Assembly: GCA_024233005.1 (NCBI GenBank)
Contig: JACKQE010000002.1
Location: forward strand, 558,001-622,000
Reading direction: 5' to 3'
Origin: Akkermansiaceae bacterium
Lineage (GTDB): Bacteria > Verrucomicrobiota > Verrucomicrobiia > Verrucomicrobiales > DEV007
DNA length: 64,000 nucleotides
The notes beneath the pieces are model-generated. The model was not told the origin of the DNA and did no database searches. It saw nothing but the letters and a program-made list of their open reading frames with translations. The position numbers were made by a program, and so were the translations under genes. Shown here in pieces: positions 43,267 through 52,163 of this stretch (the first letter of the stretch is position 1; every line of letters begins with the position of its first letter).

Positions 43267-43401
43267 GCCGTCGGGGAAGATCCAGAGCCTGGCTTTTGCA
43301 AAAAAAGGTTGACTGAAGGAAATGATAGTTTACGCATCAAGAAATCCTGATTTGACGATGCGATCAGTATTACTAATTTGCTCCATTCACTCCGCACCTG
43401 C

Positions 43402-45282
43402 ATGAAAATCAAACAATCAGCCCCTCTGCTCCTTCTTTCTGGCTTTTTGGCTGTGGCCTCCTTCCCTTTGTTGGCAGCCGACACCGAGGATCTCAACCGT
43501 CTCCTCATCGTGACCGAAGTGGCCACCAAAACCCCCCAGACTTTGGCCCAACTGGCCCCTTCGGTGGACACGCTCTCCGCTGGCGAACTCAAAACCCGTC
43601 AGCTGCATTCCGTGAATGAAGCCTTGAGCTACTTGCCCGGCACCACGCTGATTCAGACCGGCCAAACCGGATCCCAGACCTCTCTCTTCATTCGGGGCAT
43701 GGAAAGCAACCACACCGTGGCCCTTCTCAATGGCCGACGGCTCGCCCCGGGACTGGCGGGGCTTTACCAACTGGAGCAGATAGATGCCACCTTTTTGGAA
43801 GGGATCGATTTGGTCCGCGGTCCGGTCTCCACTCTTTATGGTTCGGATGCCATCGCCGGGGCCTTGAATCTCCGGATGGCGGACGCCCGCAAGTTGCCGC
43901 AAGGGGCGACATTTTCCACCTTTGCGGAGGGTGGCTCCTTCCGCACTGCGAGGGCGGGACAGCAGGTCATGATCCGCGAGGGCAAGCTCGGGGCGGTCGT
44001 TGACGCCGGCTATCTGACCACGGAGAACGACCTGCCCGAGAACGATTTCCGCAACCTCAGCCTGCGGGGGAATCTGGCCTACGAACTCGGGGAGGGCGTG
44101 TATTTGGATGTCCTCGGCTACTACCAGGACTCGCGTCTCCAGGTCCCCGGTCCCACCCACAGCCCGCTTTTCCCGGAGCCCCAGCTGAACGACAGCACCA
44201 CCTGGCTGGCAAGCCCGCGTCTCACGATCGAGCGGGACGGCTGGGATTTTCAGCTCTATTACTCCCGCAATGAAAGCGAGCTTGAGGCGACCCGGGACGT
44301 CTTCCTCCAGGACAATCTCCTCGATCAGGCTTCGGACGAGGCGGAGGCGCGGGTCAATCTGAAACCTTCCAAGGACACCACCCTGACGTTGGGCACGGCT
44401 TGGTATTCCTATGAATTCACCCGTACGCCCCTGGTGCCGGGAGCCTTCAACACGCCGGCGGGATTTGATTACGCCTACTGGAGCACCTTCGCCCAGATCG
44501 ACACGAAGCTTCCTGCGGAGCTTCGGTTGATCGCCGGCGCCCGTTGGGACGAGCACGATTCCTTCGAGAGCAAGGGCACCTGGAGCGTGGCCTTGTCCCG
44601 CGATTTCGAGGCCACCCACACCCAGCTTTTCGGCAAAGTGGCGACCGGTTACAAAGCCCCATCGGGCCAGGATTTTGTCTTTCTCGACCCCTCGGTGGAG
44701 GTGTCCCTCATCGATCCCGAGGAAAGCCTCTCCTGGGAAGCCGGGATCCGGCAGCACTTGCCGCAGGACTTCGGTTCCTTGTCGGCGGTGTTTTTCCACA
44801 ACGACATCACCAATCTCGTGGATTCCGTGGGCTATCCGGCCTTCCCCACCATTGTCGACACGGAAACCCAGGGGGTGGAACTCGGCCTTGACCTGCACCC
44901 GGCCCAAGGGCTGACCGTCTACACCCATTACACCTGGCTCGACACGGAAATCCAGGATGGCTTGTATTTCGGAGGCTATGCCGGAGGCCCGGGCGACCGG
45001 CTGCCGCGACGTCCGACCCACTCCCTCAGTGCCGGGTTTTGCTACCGCACCCCAGACTGGAAATTCGGCGCCGAAGTGACTTCCGCCTTCGACCGCTATG
45101 ACAGTCCCGGGGTGTTTCTCGATGACTATGCGGTGGCCCGTGCCTATGGCAGCGTCTATGTGGGCGAACAGGTCGAGTTTTTCGGTCGGGTGGAGAATGT
45201 GTTCGACGCGGACTACGAGTACACCCTGGGCTACCCCGCCACCGGGCTGGGTTTCTTCGGGGGCATTCGGGTCACCTTTTAA
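43402..45282 (+). CDS. TonB-dependent receptor (BtuB-like)
   Basis: A 626-residue outer-membrane receptor starting at MKIKQSAPLLLLSG with a signal peptide (ending near LLAA). The plug domain (about 40-150) has VNEALSYLPGTTLIQTGQTG, SLFIRGMESNHTVALLNGRR and DLVRGPVSTLYGSDAIAGAL; the rest is a 22-strand barrel ending in GFFGGIRVTF. Size and plug motifs are closest to BtuB/CirA-type receptors. The cobalamin-dependent methionine synthase gene follows by 102 bp, so B12 uptake is a reasonable guess. No cobalamin riboswitch is seen in the short leader after the upstream terminator. Confidence 0.9.
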   Translation: MKIKQSAPLLLLSGFLAVASFPLLAADTEDLNRLLIVTEVATKTPQTLAQLAPSVDTLSAGELKTRQLHSVNEALSYLPGTTLIQTGQTGSQTSLFIRGMESNHTVALLNGRRLAPGLAGLYQLEQIDATFLEGIDLVRGPVSTLYGSDAIAGALNLRMADARKLPQGATFSTFAEGGSFRTARAGQQVMIREGKLGAVVDAGYLTTENDLPENDFRNLSLRGNLAYELGEGVYLDVLGYYQDSRLQVPGPTHSPLFPEPQLNDSTTWLASPRLTIERDGWDFQLYYSRNESELEATRDVFLQDNLLDQASDEAEARVNLKPSKDTTLTLGTAWYSYEFTRTPLVPGAFNTPAGFDYAYWSTFAQIDTKLPAELRLIAGARWDEHDSFESKGTWSVALSRDFEATHTQLFGKVATGYKAPSGQDFVFLDPSVEVSLIDPEESLSWEAGIRQHLPQDFGSLSAVFFHNDITNLVDSVGYPAFPTIVDTETQGVELGLDLHPAQGLTVYTHYTWLDTEIQDGLYFGGYAGGPGDRLPRRPTHSLSAGFCYRTPDWKFGAEVTSAFDRYDSPGVFLDDYAVARAYGSVYVGEQVEFFGRVENVFDADYEYTLGYPATGLGFFGGIRVTF

Positions 45283-45384
45283 TCACCGTCACCGGGGCGG
45301 GGCAGGCTTGATGCCGGGAGCAATCCGTGCGAGCCTTCCCGCCTTTCGATTCCCTGGACTCTCCGCCTACCGCCCTGACTTTGT

Positions 45385-48300
45385 ATGCCCGACGACCTCA
45401 CCGATGAACTGACCCAAGCCCTGCGGCAACGCATTCTCGTGCTCGACGGTGCCATGGGGACCACGATCCGGGGGTATGGATTGGATGAGGCCGCCGCGCG
45501 TGGCAATCGTTTCGGAGGCAACGAGAAGGATCTTCTCAACAACGGGGACATTCTCTCCCTGACCCAGCCGGGAGTCATTGGGGACATTCACAAGCGCTTC
45601 CTCGAAGCCGGATCGGACATCATCGAGACCAACACCTTCTCCGCCACCGCGTTGGCGCAGAGTGAGTTTTTCGTGCCCGATCCCCGGGAAACCGGCGGGC
45701 GGAAGGATCCGGAGTTCTTTCAGTCGAAAGTCATGGAGAATGCGTTTCTCCGGGACCTGGCCTGGGAGCTCAATGTGGAGTCGTCGCGCCTCGCCCGACA
45801 CTGGGCGGACCGCATCGGCGAGGAGACCGGTCGCAAACGCTATGTCGCCGGGGCCATCGGGCCTCTCACGGTGTCGTTGACCAACTCTCCCGACGCGGAT
45901 GATCCCGGTTTCCGGGTCGTGACCTTTGACCAGGTCACGGAAACCTACCGCCAGCAAATCCGCGCCATGATCGAAGGCGGCTGCGACATCCTGATGGTGG
46001 AGACCATCTTCGACTCTCTCAATGCCAAAGCCGCCTTGGTCGCGATCCGCGAGGTCTATGACCAGGACGGGGTGCGGCTGCCGATCATTGTCTCCGCCGC
46101 CGTGGGCCGCGGGGGGGAAACCTTGATCTCGGCGCAGAAGGTGGGCGCCCTGTGGAATGCCATCGCCCACGTCAAACCGCTCGCGGTGGGGCTCAACTGT
46201 TCGCTCGGGCCGGATCTGATGCGGCCGTTCCTTTCCGAGCTGTCCGAAGCGGCGGAAACCTTCGTCTCGGTCTATCCCAATGCGGGCCTGCCCAATCCCC
46301 TGGCCCCGACGGGATTCGACCTCGGACCGGAGGACATGGAGCGCTATCTGGAAGAGTTCGCCGCCCACGGGTTGGTGAATCTCATCGGTGGCTGCTGCGG
46401 CAATACCCCGGAGCACGTCGCCGCGATCGCCAAAGTCGCGCAGCGCCAGGCCCCGCGGGAGGTGCCGCACCTCGCTCCGACCCTCCGTCTCAGTGGCTCG
46501 GAGTCGTTCAATGTCACGCCGGGGACAAATTTCCTCATGATCGGGGAGCGGACGAATGTGGCCGGGTCGCCCAAGTTCGCCAAGCTCATCAAGGGAGGGC
46601 AGCTTGAGGAAGCCACCGCGATCGCCCGTCAGCAGGCCGAGAGCGGGGCCAACATCATCGATGTCTGCATGGACGAGGGCATGATCGACGGCGTCAGCAT
46701 GATGACGCGGTTTCTCCAACTGCTGGCCTCCGAGCCCGATGTCGCCGCCCTGCCGATCATGGTCGACTCCTCCAAGTGGGAGGTCATCGAGGCCGGTCTG
46801 AAATGTCTCCAAGGCAAGGGGATCGTGAATTCGATCTCGCTCAAGGAAGGCGAGGAGAAATTCAAGGAGCAGGCCCGCAAAGTCCTCAAATACGGGGCGG
46901 CGGTGGTGGTCATGGCTTTCGACGAGCAGGGCCAGGCGGCCTCGTTGGAAGACAAGATCCGCATTTGCTCCCGGGCCTATCACATTCTGGTCGACGAGGT
47001 CGGCATGCTCCCCGACGACATCATTTTCGACCCCAACATTCTGACCGTCGCCACCGGCATGGAGGAGCACAACCGGTATGCCATCGATTTCATCGAGGCG
47101 ACCCGGTGGATCAAGCAGAACCTCCCCGGCGCCCGTGTCAGCGGCGGGGTGTCGAACATTTCCTTCAGCTTCCGCGGCAACAACCGGGTCCGCGAAGCCA
47201 TGCACTCGGCGTTCCTCTTCCATGCCTGCGCGGCGGGCATGGACATGGGCATCGTCAACGCCGGGATGCTGGAGATCTATGACGAGATCCCCAAGGATCT
47301 GCTGGAACTGGTCGAGGACGTGCTGCTCGACCGGCGACCCGATGCCACGGAGCGTCTCATTGACTTTGCGGAGCAGCTGAAACGCGACGGTGAATCCGGC
47401 GGCTCGGTCAAAAACACCGGCCCGGATCTCAGTTGGCGCGAGGCCTCCGTGGAGGACCGGCTCGCCCATGCCCTGGTCCGGGGGGTGGATGAATTCGTCG
47501 CGCAGGACACGGAGGAAGCCCTCGCCAAGATCGGGATTCCTCTCAACGTCATCGAGGGGCCGCTCATGGCCGGCATGAAAATCGTCGGGGAACTGTTCGG
47601 CGCCGGCAAGATGTTCCTTCCCCAGGTCGTGAAGAGCGCCCGGGTCATGAAAAAGGCGGTCGCCTGGCTCACCCCCCATCTCGAAGCCGCCAAAGCCGGG
47701 AGCGGCAAAAGCGCCGGGACCTTCGTCATCGCCACCGTGAAGGGCGATGTCCACGACATTGGGAAAAACATTGTCGGCGTGGTTCTGGGGTGCAACGGCT
47801 ACGAAGTCATCGATCTCGGGGTCATGGTCGACTGCCAGAAAATCCTCGACGTGGCGGTGGAGAAAAAGGCCGAGTTCATTGGCCTCAGCGGCCTCATCAC
47901 TCCCAGCCTGGACGAGATGATCCACAACGCCAAGGAAATGGAACGTCTCCATTTCGACGTGCCGCTCCTCATCGGTGGGGCCACGACGAGCCGCGCCCAC
48001 ACCGCCATCAAAATCAGCCCGCATTACAGTGGCCCGGTCGTTCACGTTACCGATGCCTCCCTCGTCGTCGGGGTCTGCAACCGCCTCAAATCGGACAACC
48101 TCCGCGAGGCCTTTCTCGCGGATCTCGCCGAGTCGGAGGAGAAGGAGCGCCGGCTCCACGCCGGGCGGGGATCGTCGGCCACGTATCTCACCCTCGAGCA
48201 GGCCCGCGCCGCCGCGCCGGTGACGGACTGGTCCACGGTGGACATCGCCACGCCCGACACCTGGGGGCTCCGGATCTGGGACGACATCGCCCCGGCCGAT

Positions 48301-49158
48301 CTGGTTCCCTATTTCGACTGGACCCCGTTTTTCCATGCCTGGGAGCTGCGGGGGGTGTATCCCAAGATCCTCGACCATCCCGATCATGGTCCCCAGGCCC
48401 GCGAACTCCACGAGGATGCCCTCCGGGTTCTCGACGACATTGTCCGGCACGGCCGGGTCCATCCCCGCGCCGTCTGGGGCCTATGGCCGGCCAATGCGGT
48501 CGGGGATGATGTCGAAATCTACGCAGGCCCGGACCGCGCGGAGCGCCTCGAAACCCTCTATTTCCTGCGACAGCAGAAAGAAAAAGTCCAGGCCGGACAG
48601 CCCTATCTCTGTCTCGCCGACTTCGTCGCCCCGCGCCATTCGGGACGCATCGACACCGTGGGGGGCTTTGCCATCACCGCCGGTCGCGAGATTGAAGACT
48701 ATGCCCAGTCATTGAAAGCGGCCCACGACGATTACACCGGCATTCTGGTGCAGGCTCTGGCGGACCGCTTCGCCGAGGCCCTTGCGGAATACGTTCACCA
48801 GAAGGCCCGTGCCGCGATGGGTTTCGGCCTGACAGAGAACCTCACCGTCGGGGAACTGATCGATGAGAAATACCGCGGCATCCGGCCGGCGGCGGGTTAC
48901 CCCAGCTGCCCCGACCATACCGAAAAAGCCGGTCTCTGGCGGCTCCTTGAGGCCGAGAAAAACACCGGGATCAGCCTGACCACCTCCTATGCGATGAATC
49001 CGCCGGCCTCGGTCAGCGGGCTCTATTTCTTTCATCCGGAGGCCCGCTACTTCCCGGTGGGCCGCATCCTGCCGGATCAGTTGGAAGACTACGCGCAGCG
49101 CAAAGGCATTCCCTTGGAAGAAGCGACCCGCTGGCTCCAGCCGAATTTGGCGGAGTGA
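45385..49158 (+). CDS. metH: Cobalamin-dependent methionine synthase
   Basis: A full-length 1257-residue MetH, which transfers the methyl group of methyl-tetrahydrofolate to homocysteine through B12. Residues 1-350 are the homocysteine domain with zinc ligands Cys272 (GLNCSLGP) and Cys337-Cys338 (GGCCGNTPEH). Residues about 370-640 are the pterin-binding domain (FNVTPGTNF, GERTNVAGSPKFAKLI). Residues about 690-930 are the cap and B12-binding domain with DVHDIGKN (His790, the lower cobalt ligand). Residues about 950-1257 are the reactivation domain binding SAM (FFHAWELRGVYPKIL, RPAAGYPSCPDHTEK, SVSGLYFFHPEARYF). All domains are intact. Ends just before the convergent PSD1 gene. Confidence 0.97.
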   Translation: MPDDLTDELTQALRQRILVLDGAMGTTIRGYGLDEAAARGNRFGGNEKDLLNNGDILSLTQPGVIGDIHKRFLEAGSDIIETNTFSATALAQSEFFVPDPRETGGRKDPEFFQSKVMENAFLRDLAWELNVESSRLARHWADRIGEETGRKRYVAGAIGPLTVSLTNSPDADDPGFRVVTFDQVTETYRQQIRAMIEGGCDILMVETIFDSLNAKAALVAIREVYDQDGVRLPIIVSAAVGRGGETLISAQKVGALWNAIAHVKPLAVGLNCSLGPDLMRPFLSELSEAAETFVSVYPNAGLPNPLAPTGFDLGPEDMERYLEEFAAHGLVNLIGGCCGNTPEHVAAIAKVAQRQAPREVPHLAPTLRLSGSESFNVTPGTNFLMIGERTNVAGSPKFAKLIKGGQLEEATAIARQQAESGANIIDVCMDEGMIDGVSMMTRFLQLLASEPDVAALPIMVDSSKWEVIEAGLKCLQGKGIVNSISLKEGEEKFKEQARKVLKYGAAVVVMAFDEQGQAASLEDKIRICSRAYHILVDEVGMLPDDIIFDPNILTVATGMEEHNRYAIDFIEATRWIKQNLPGARVSGGVSNISFSFRGNNRVREAMHSAFLFHACAAGMDMGIVNAGMLEIYDEIPKDLLELVEDVLLDRRPDATERLIDFAEQLKRDGESGGSVKNTGPDLSWREASVEDRLAHALVRGVDEFVAQDTEEALAKIGIPLNVIEGPLMAGMKIVGELFGAGKMFLPQVVKSARVMKKAVAWLTPHLEAAKAGSGKSAGTFVIATVKGDVHDIGKNIVGVVLGCNGYEVIDLGVMVDCQKILDVAVEKKAEFIGLSGLITPSLDEMIHNAKEMERLHFDVPLLIGGATTSRAHTAIKISPHYSGPVVHVTDASLVVGVCNRLKSDNLREAFLADLAESEEKERRLHAGRGSSATYLTLEQARAAAPVTDWSTVDIATPDTWGLRIWDDIAPADLVPYFDWTPFFHAWELRGVYPKILDHPDHGPQARELHEDALRVLDDIVRHGRVHPRAVWGLWPANAVGDDVEIYAGPDRAERLETLYFLRQQKEKVQAGQPYLCLADFVAPRHSGRIDTVGGFAITAGREIEDYAQSLKAAHDDYTGILVQALADRFAEALAEYVHQKARAAMGFGLTENLTVGELIDEKYRGIRPAAGYPSCPDHTEKAGLWRLLEAEKNTGISLTTSYAMNPPASVSGLYFFHPEARYFPVGRILPDQLEDYAQRKGIPLEEATRWLQPNLAE

Positions 49159-49202
49159 GGCCGGATTCCGCCTCCCTGCGCAATCGGCCCCGTGCCCCGG
49201 GG

Positions 49203-52100
49203 TCACTCGACAAACCGGAAATCGGCGCTGCTGAAGAGGGCGTGGAAGAGGGCCTCCCAGCTGGAGGTCCCGTCGATCCCCGTACTGCGGTCGGCGAGGA
49301 ACTGACGGGCGACCGCGTTTTCTCCGGCAGACGGATGGCGGCCGAGGATGGAGCGGTAGGCCTGGTCGACTTTCTGTTCCACCGTCCCCGGCAGCGCGAC
49401 CCAGAGTGCCGCCGCCGCCGCGCACTGCTCGCGGACGAAGGGATGGTTCATCAGGTAGAGCGCCTGGGGCGCGATGGTGCTGGCATGGCGGGCGCCCTGG
49501 ACACGGCTCGGATCGGCTCCGTCGAAGGCCGCGAGCAGTTCCACCGGCGAGTTCCGGAAGGCGGGCTCAAAAACCGCGCGTCGGGCCCCGTGGTGCTGGT
49601 AGAGATAATCCGTCGCGGTGCCGGCGGCGATGGTCGGCCCTCCGGCAGTGGAGTCGAGCCGTCCCGCGACCTGCAGCATGGTGTCGCGCATGGCCTCGGC
49701 GGGGAGCCGGCGGCGGTTGGCGTGGGAGAGGAGCCGGTTCTCCGGATCCAGTCCGGCGGCTTCCGTGCCGGGTGTCGAGGAGAGGCGGTAGGCGTGGCTC
49801 GTCACCAGGGTCCGAACGAGCTGCTTGACCGACCATTTTCCGGCCATGAACTCCACCGCGAGGTGGTCGAGCAGTTCCGGATGGGTCGGCCGGTCGCCCG
49901 TGGTGCCGAAGTTGTCCACACTGCGGACCAGTCCGTTGCCGAACAGCCAGAGCCAGACCCGGTTCACGAAGACGCGGGCCGTGAGGGGGTTTTCCGGCGA
50001 GCTGAGCCACTCCCCGAGCTGGCGGCGTCCGCTCTCGGTGGGGGAGAAGACAGCCTCCGTCCCCGGAGGGGTGGCGACCTGGAGAAAGCCGCGGGGCGCC
50101 AGGTCTCCCAACCGGTGGACATTGCCCCGGATGTGGATGGGGCAGTCCGCGGCGGCGCCGGTCTCGGTCACGCCCATGGCGCGGGGACGGGGATCGAGGG
50201 TGCTCCTCAGGTGCTTCAGTTCCTCTTCCGAGGAGCGCAGCGCGAGTTCCAGGGCGCTGCGTTGGGCGCTTTGCTCGGGGGAGGCCGCGCTCACCGGAGT
50301 TTCGGGCATTTCCTGGAGGCTTAGCTCATCCGGCAGGAGCTGCAGGGCATCCACCACGACGTGTCCGTCCGTCCCGGCATTGGAGACTAGGACAAAGCCC
50401 TCCCCGCTGTCGAGAAAGCGGTAGGTGCCCAAAGAAACGAAGATCCCATCAATCGGAGGGGGCACGGTTTGATCCACCTTGACGACGACTTCCCCGTCGG
50501 CGCTGAAGACCGTGACCGGGACGTTGGTGGCGCGGTTGCTCGCGGGGACGTAGGCCAGCCGCACCTCGTAGCGTCCGGATTTGCGGACCTTGGGGGTGAA
50601 GGTGAGGGTCTTGTTGCCCTTCTCCTCGTTGGCATCGTGCAGGTAGCCGCTCCCGAAAAAGCGTTTGGAATAGGTCGAGGTCGTCCAGTTGCCGATCAGC
50701 TTGGCGTCGCCGTCATCCAGAGTGATCCCCGGGAGGGCGGCGAGGTTGAGCACCCGGGGCTTGGTTTTGGTGGCCGGGTCGAGCGTTTCCCGCAGGGCGT
50801 TGAGGGCTTCGCGATCCTTTTTGACGCGAGTTTCGAGGGCCGCGATGGCGGCGTCGTTGGCCTCATAGCGGGCGGCCAGCGCTTCCGGGAGCGGCAGGTC
50901 CACCTCCACCCATTTCGAGACATTGGCATGTTTGGCGGAATTCACCGACCGCAGGATCCCGGCCATGGCGTAGTAATCCTTGGTGGGAATGGGGTCGAAC
51001 TTGTGGTCATGGCAGCGGGCGCACCCGAGGGTTTGGCCGAGGAACGCCTTGCCGATGGTGTCGAGCTGCTCGTCGACGATGTCCATGTTCAGCTGGGCCT
51101 TGTCCTGCTCCTCCATGTTGTGGTTCCCCAGCACGAGGAACGCCGTGCCGAGTGTCTGGCGCTGCTTTTCCTGCGGCGACTCCGCCGGCAACAGATCGCC
51201 CGCAACGTGTTCCCGGAGGAGTTGGTCGTAGGGCAGGTCCCGGTTGAAGGCGTCGATGACATAGTCGCGGTAGCGCCAGGCTTCGGTGAAGACGAGGCCC
51301 CGCAGAGTCAGGGATTCCCCGTAGCGGACCACGTCGAGCCAGTGGCGGCCCCAGTGCTCGCCGAACCGGGGGGATTCGAGCAGGCGGTCGACCAGCACCT
51401 CCCAGGCGGTTGCCGAGGGATCGGCCAGCCATTGGTCGATCTGCTCCGGCGTGGGGGGCAATCCGGTCAGATCGAGGTAGAGCCGGCGGACCAGGGCGGC
51501 GGGCTCCGCGTCCCCGGCGGGGGCGAGACCGGCGGTTTCGAGCCGGGCGAGGAGGAAGCGGTCGACGTCATTGTCCGCCCAATTGGGATCGGCCACGGCC
51601 GGCGGAGGCGTGGCCAGCGGGGGGAGATAGGACCAGAAGCGCCGGCCTTCTGCCAGGCTGAGGCCGACCTGGTGCTTGGGGCCGGCTCCCGCTGCCTCTC
51701 CCCGCGGGTCGGGGGCTCCGCGGCTCACCCATTCCTCGAGGATGGCGACCTCCGCGGGCGTGAGACGATTTTTCGGCGGCATCTGGAGACCGCGTTCGGC
51801 ATAGCGCACCGCCTTGATGAGCAGACTCCCCTCGACATCGCCGGGCACCACCGCGGGACCCGACTCGCCCCCGTCGTGCCAGCCTTGGGCGGAGTCGAGA
51901 GCGAGCCCGCCTTTGGTTTTTTTGCCGGCGCTGTGGCAGTCCAGACAGTGCTCCGCCAGGATCGGGCGGACCCGGTTTTCAAAAAAAGCCAGATCCTCCG
52001 CCGGGAGGACGGGATCCGCCGCCATCGCCCATCCGGGACACAAGGGCCCGGCTCCGGCGAGGAGCAGGAAGGTCAGGGTGCGGGGGCCGGGACAGGGCAT
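49203..52100 (-). CDS. PSD1-type cytochrome c / DUF1549 / DUF1553 protein
   Basis: A 965-residue secreted protein with a signal peptide. Residues about 38-110 are a planctomycete-type cytochrome c domain with the haem motif CLDCH (52-56); DUF1549 spans about 160-390 (NDVDRFLLARLETAGL, LTGLPPTPEQIDQWLAD, HWGRHWLDVVRYGES). A beta-sandwich insert at about 470-600 (SGRYEVRLAYVPASNRATNV, VDQTVPPPIDGIFVSLGTYR, HVVVDALQLL) looks like a golvesin-C-terminal-type domain. DUF1553 covers about 690-940 (FVNRVWLWLFGNGLVRSVDN). The family is expanded in Planctomycetes and Verrucomicrobia and usually pairs with a DUF1501 gene; here that gene is 4.8 kb away. Confidence 0.92.
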   Translation of the reverse strand: MPCPGPRTLTFLLLAGAGPLCPGWAMAADPVLPAEDLAFFENRVRPILAEHCLDCHSAGKKTKGGLALDSAQGWHDGGESGPAVVPGDVEGSLLIKAVRYAERGLQMPPKNRLTPAEVAILEEWVSRGAPDPRGEAAGAGPKHQVGLSLAEGRRFWSYLPPLATPPPAVADPNWADNDVDRFLLARLETAGLAPAGDAEPAALVRRLYLDLTGLPPTPEQIDQWLADPSATAWEVLVDRLLESPRFGEHWGRHWLDVVRYGESLTLRGLVFTEAWRYRDYVIDAFNRDLPYDQLLREHVAGDLLPAESPQEKQRQTLGTAFLVLGNHNMEEQDKAQLNMDIVDEQLDTIGKAFLGQTLGCARCHDHKFDPIPTKDYYAMAGILRSVNSAKHANVSKWVEVDLPLPEALAARYEANDAAIAALETRVKKDREALNALRETLDPATKTKPRVLNLAALPGITLDDGDAKLIGNWTTSTYSKRFFGSGYLHDANEEKGNKTLTFTPKVRKSGRYEVRLAYVPASNRATNVPVTVFSADGEVVVKVDQTVPPPIDGIFVSLGTYRFLDSGEGFVLVSNAGTDGHVVVDALQLLPDELSLQEMPETPVSAASPEQSAQRSALELALRSSEEELKHLRSTLDPRPRAMGVTETGAAADCPIHIRGNVHRLGDLAPRGFLQVATPPGTEAVFSPTESGRRQLGEWLSSPENPLTARVFVNRVWLWLFGNGLVRSVDNFGTTGDRPTHPELLDHLAVEFMAGKWSVKQLVRTLVTSHAYRLSSTPGTEAAGLDPENRLLSHANRRRLPAEAMRDTMLQVAGRLDSTAGGPTIAAGTATDYLYQHHGARRAVFEPAFRNSPVELLAAFDGADPSRVQGARHASTIAPQALYLMNHPFVREQCAAAAALWVALPGTVEQKVDQAYRSILGRHPSAGENAVARQFLADRSTGIDGTSSWEALFHALFSSADFRFVE

Positions 52101-52163
52101 CCCGCATCATGCCGGAAATCCGCGCCGGGGGCAAGGCCCCTCATCGCGCAGGGAACCTCTCCG

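Noticed and set aside
43267..43401. Possible cobalamin riboswitch before the TonB receptor
   Set aside because: The leader after the terminator is only about 135 bases and lacks the conserved B12-box and core helices; size is too small for the class.
43417..45021. 534-residue open frame on the minus strand
   Set aside because: It is antisense to the TonB receptor, whose barrel and plug motifs are intact.
45367..48462. 1031-residue open frame on the minus strand opposite metH
   Set aside because: It is antisense to a complete MetH with all domains and is His/Arg/Gly-rich with no family features, as expected for a shadow frame in GC-rich DNA.
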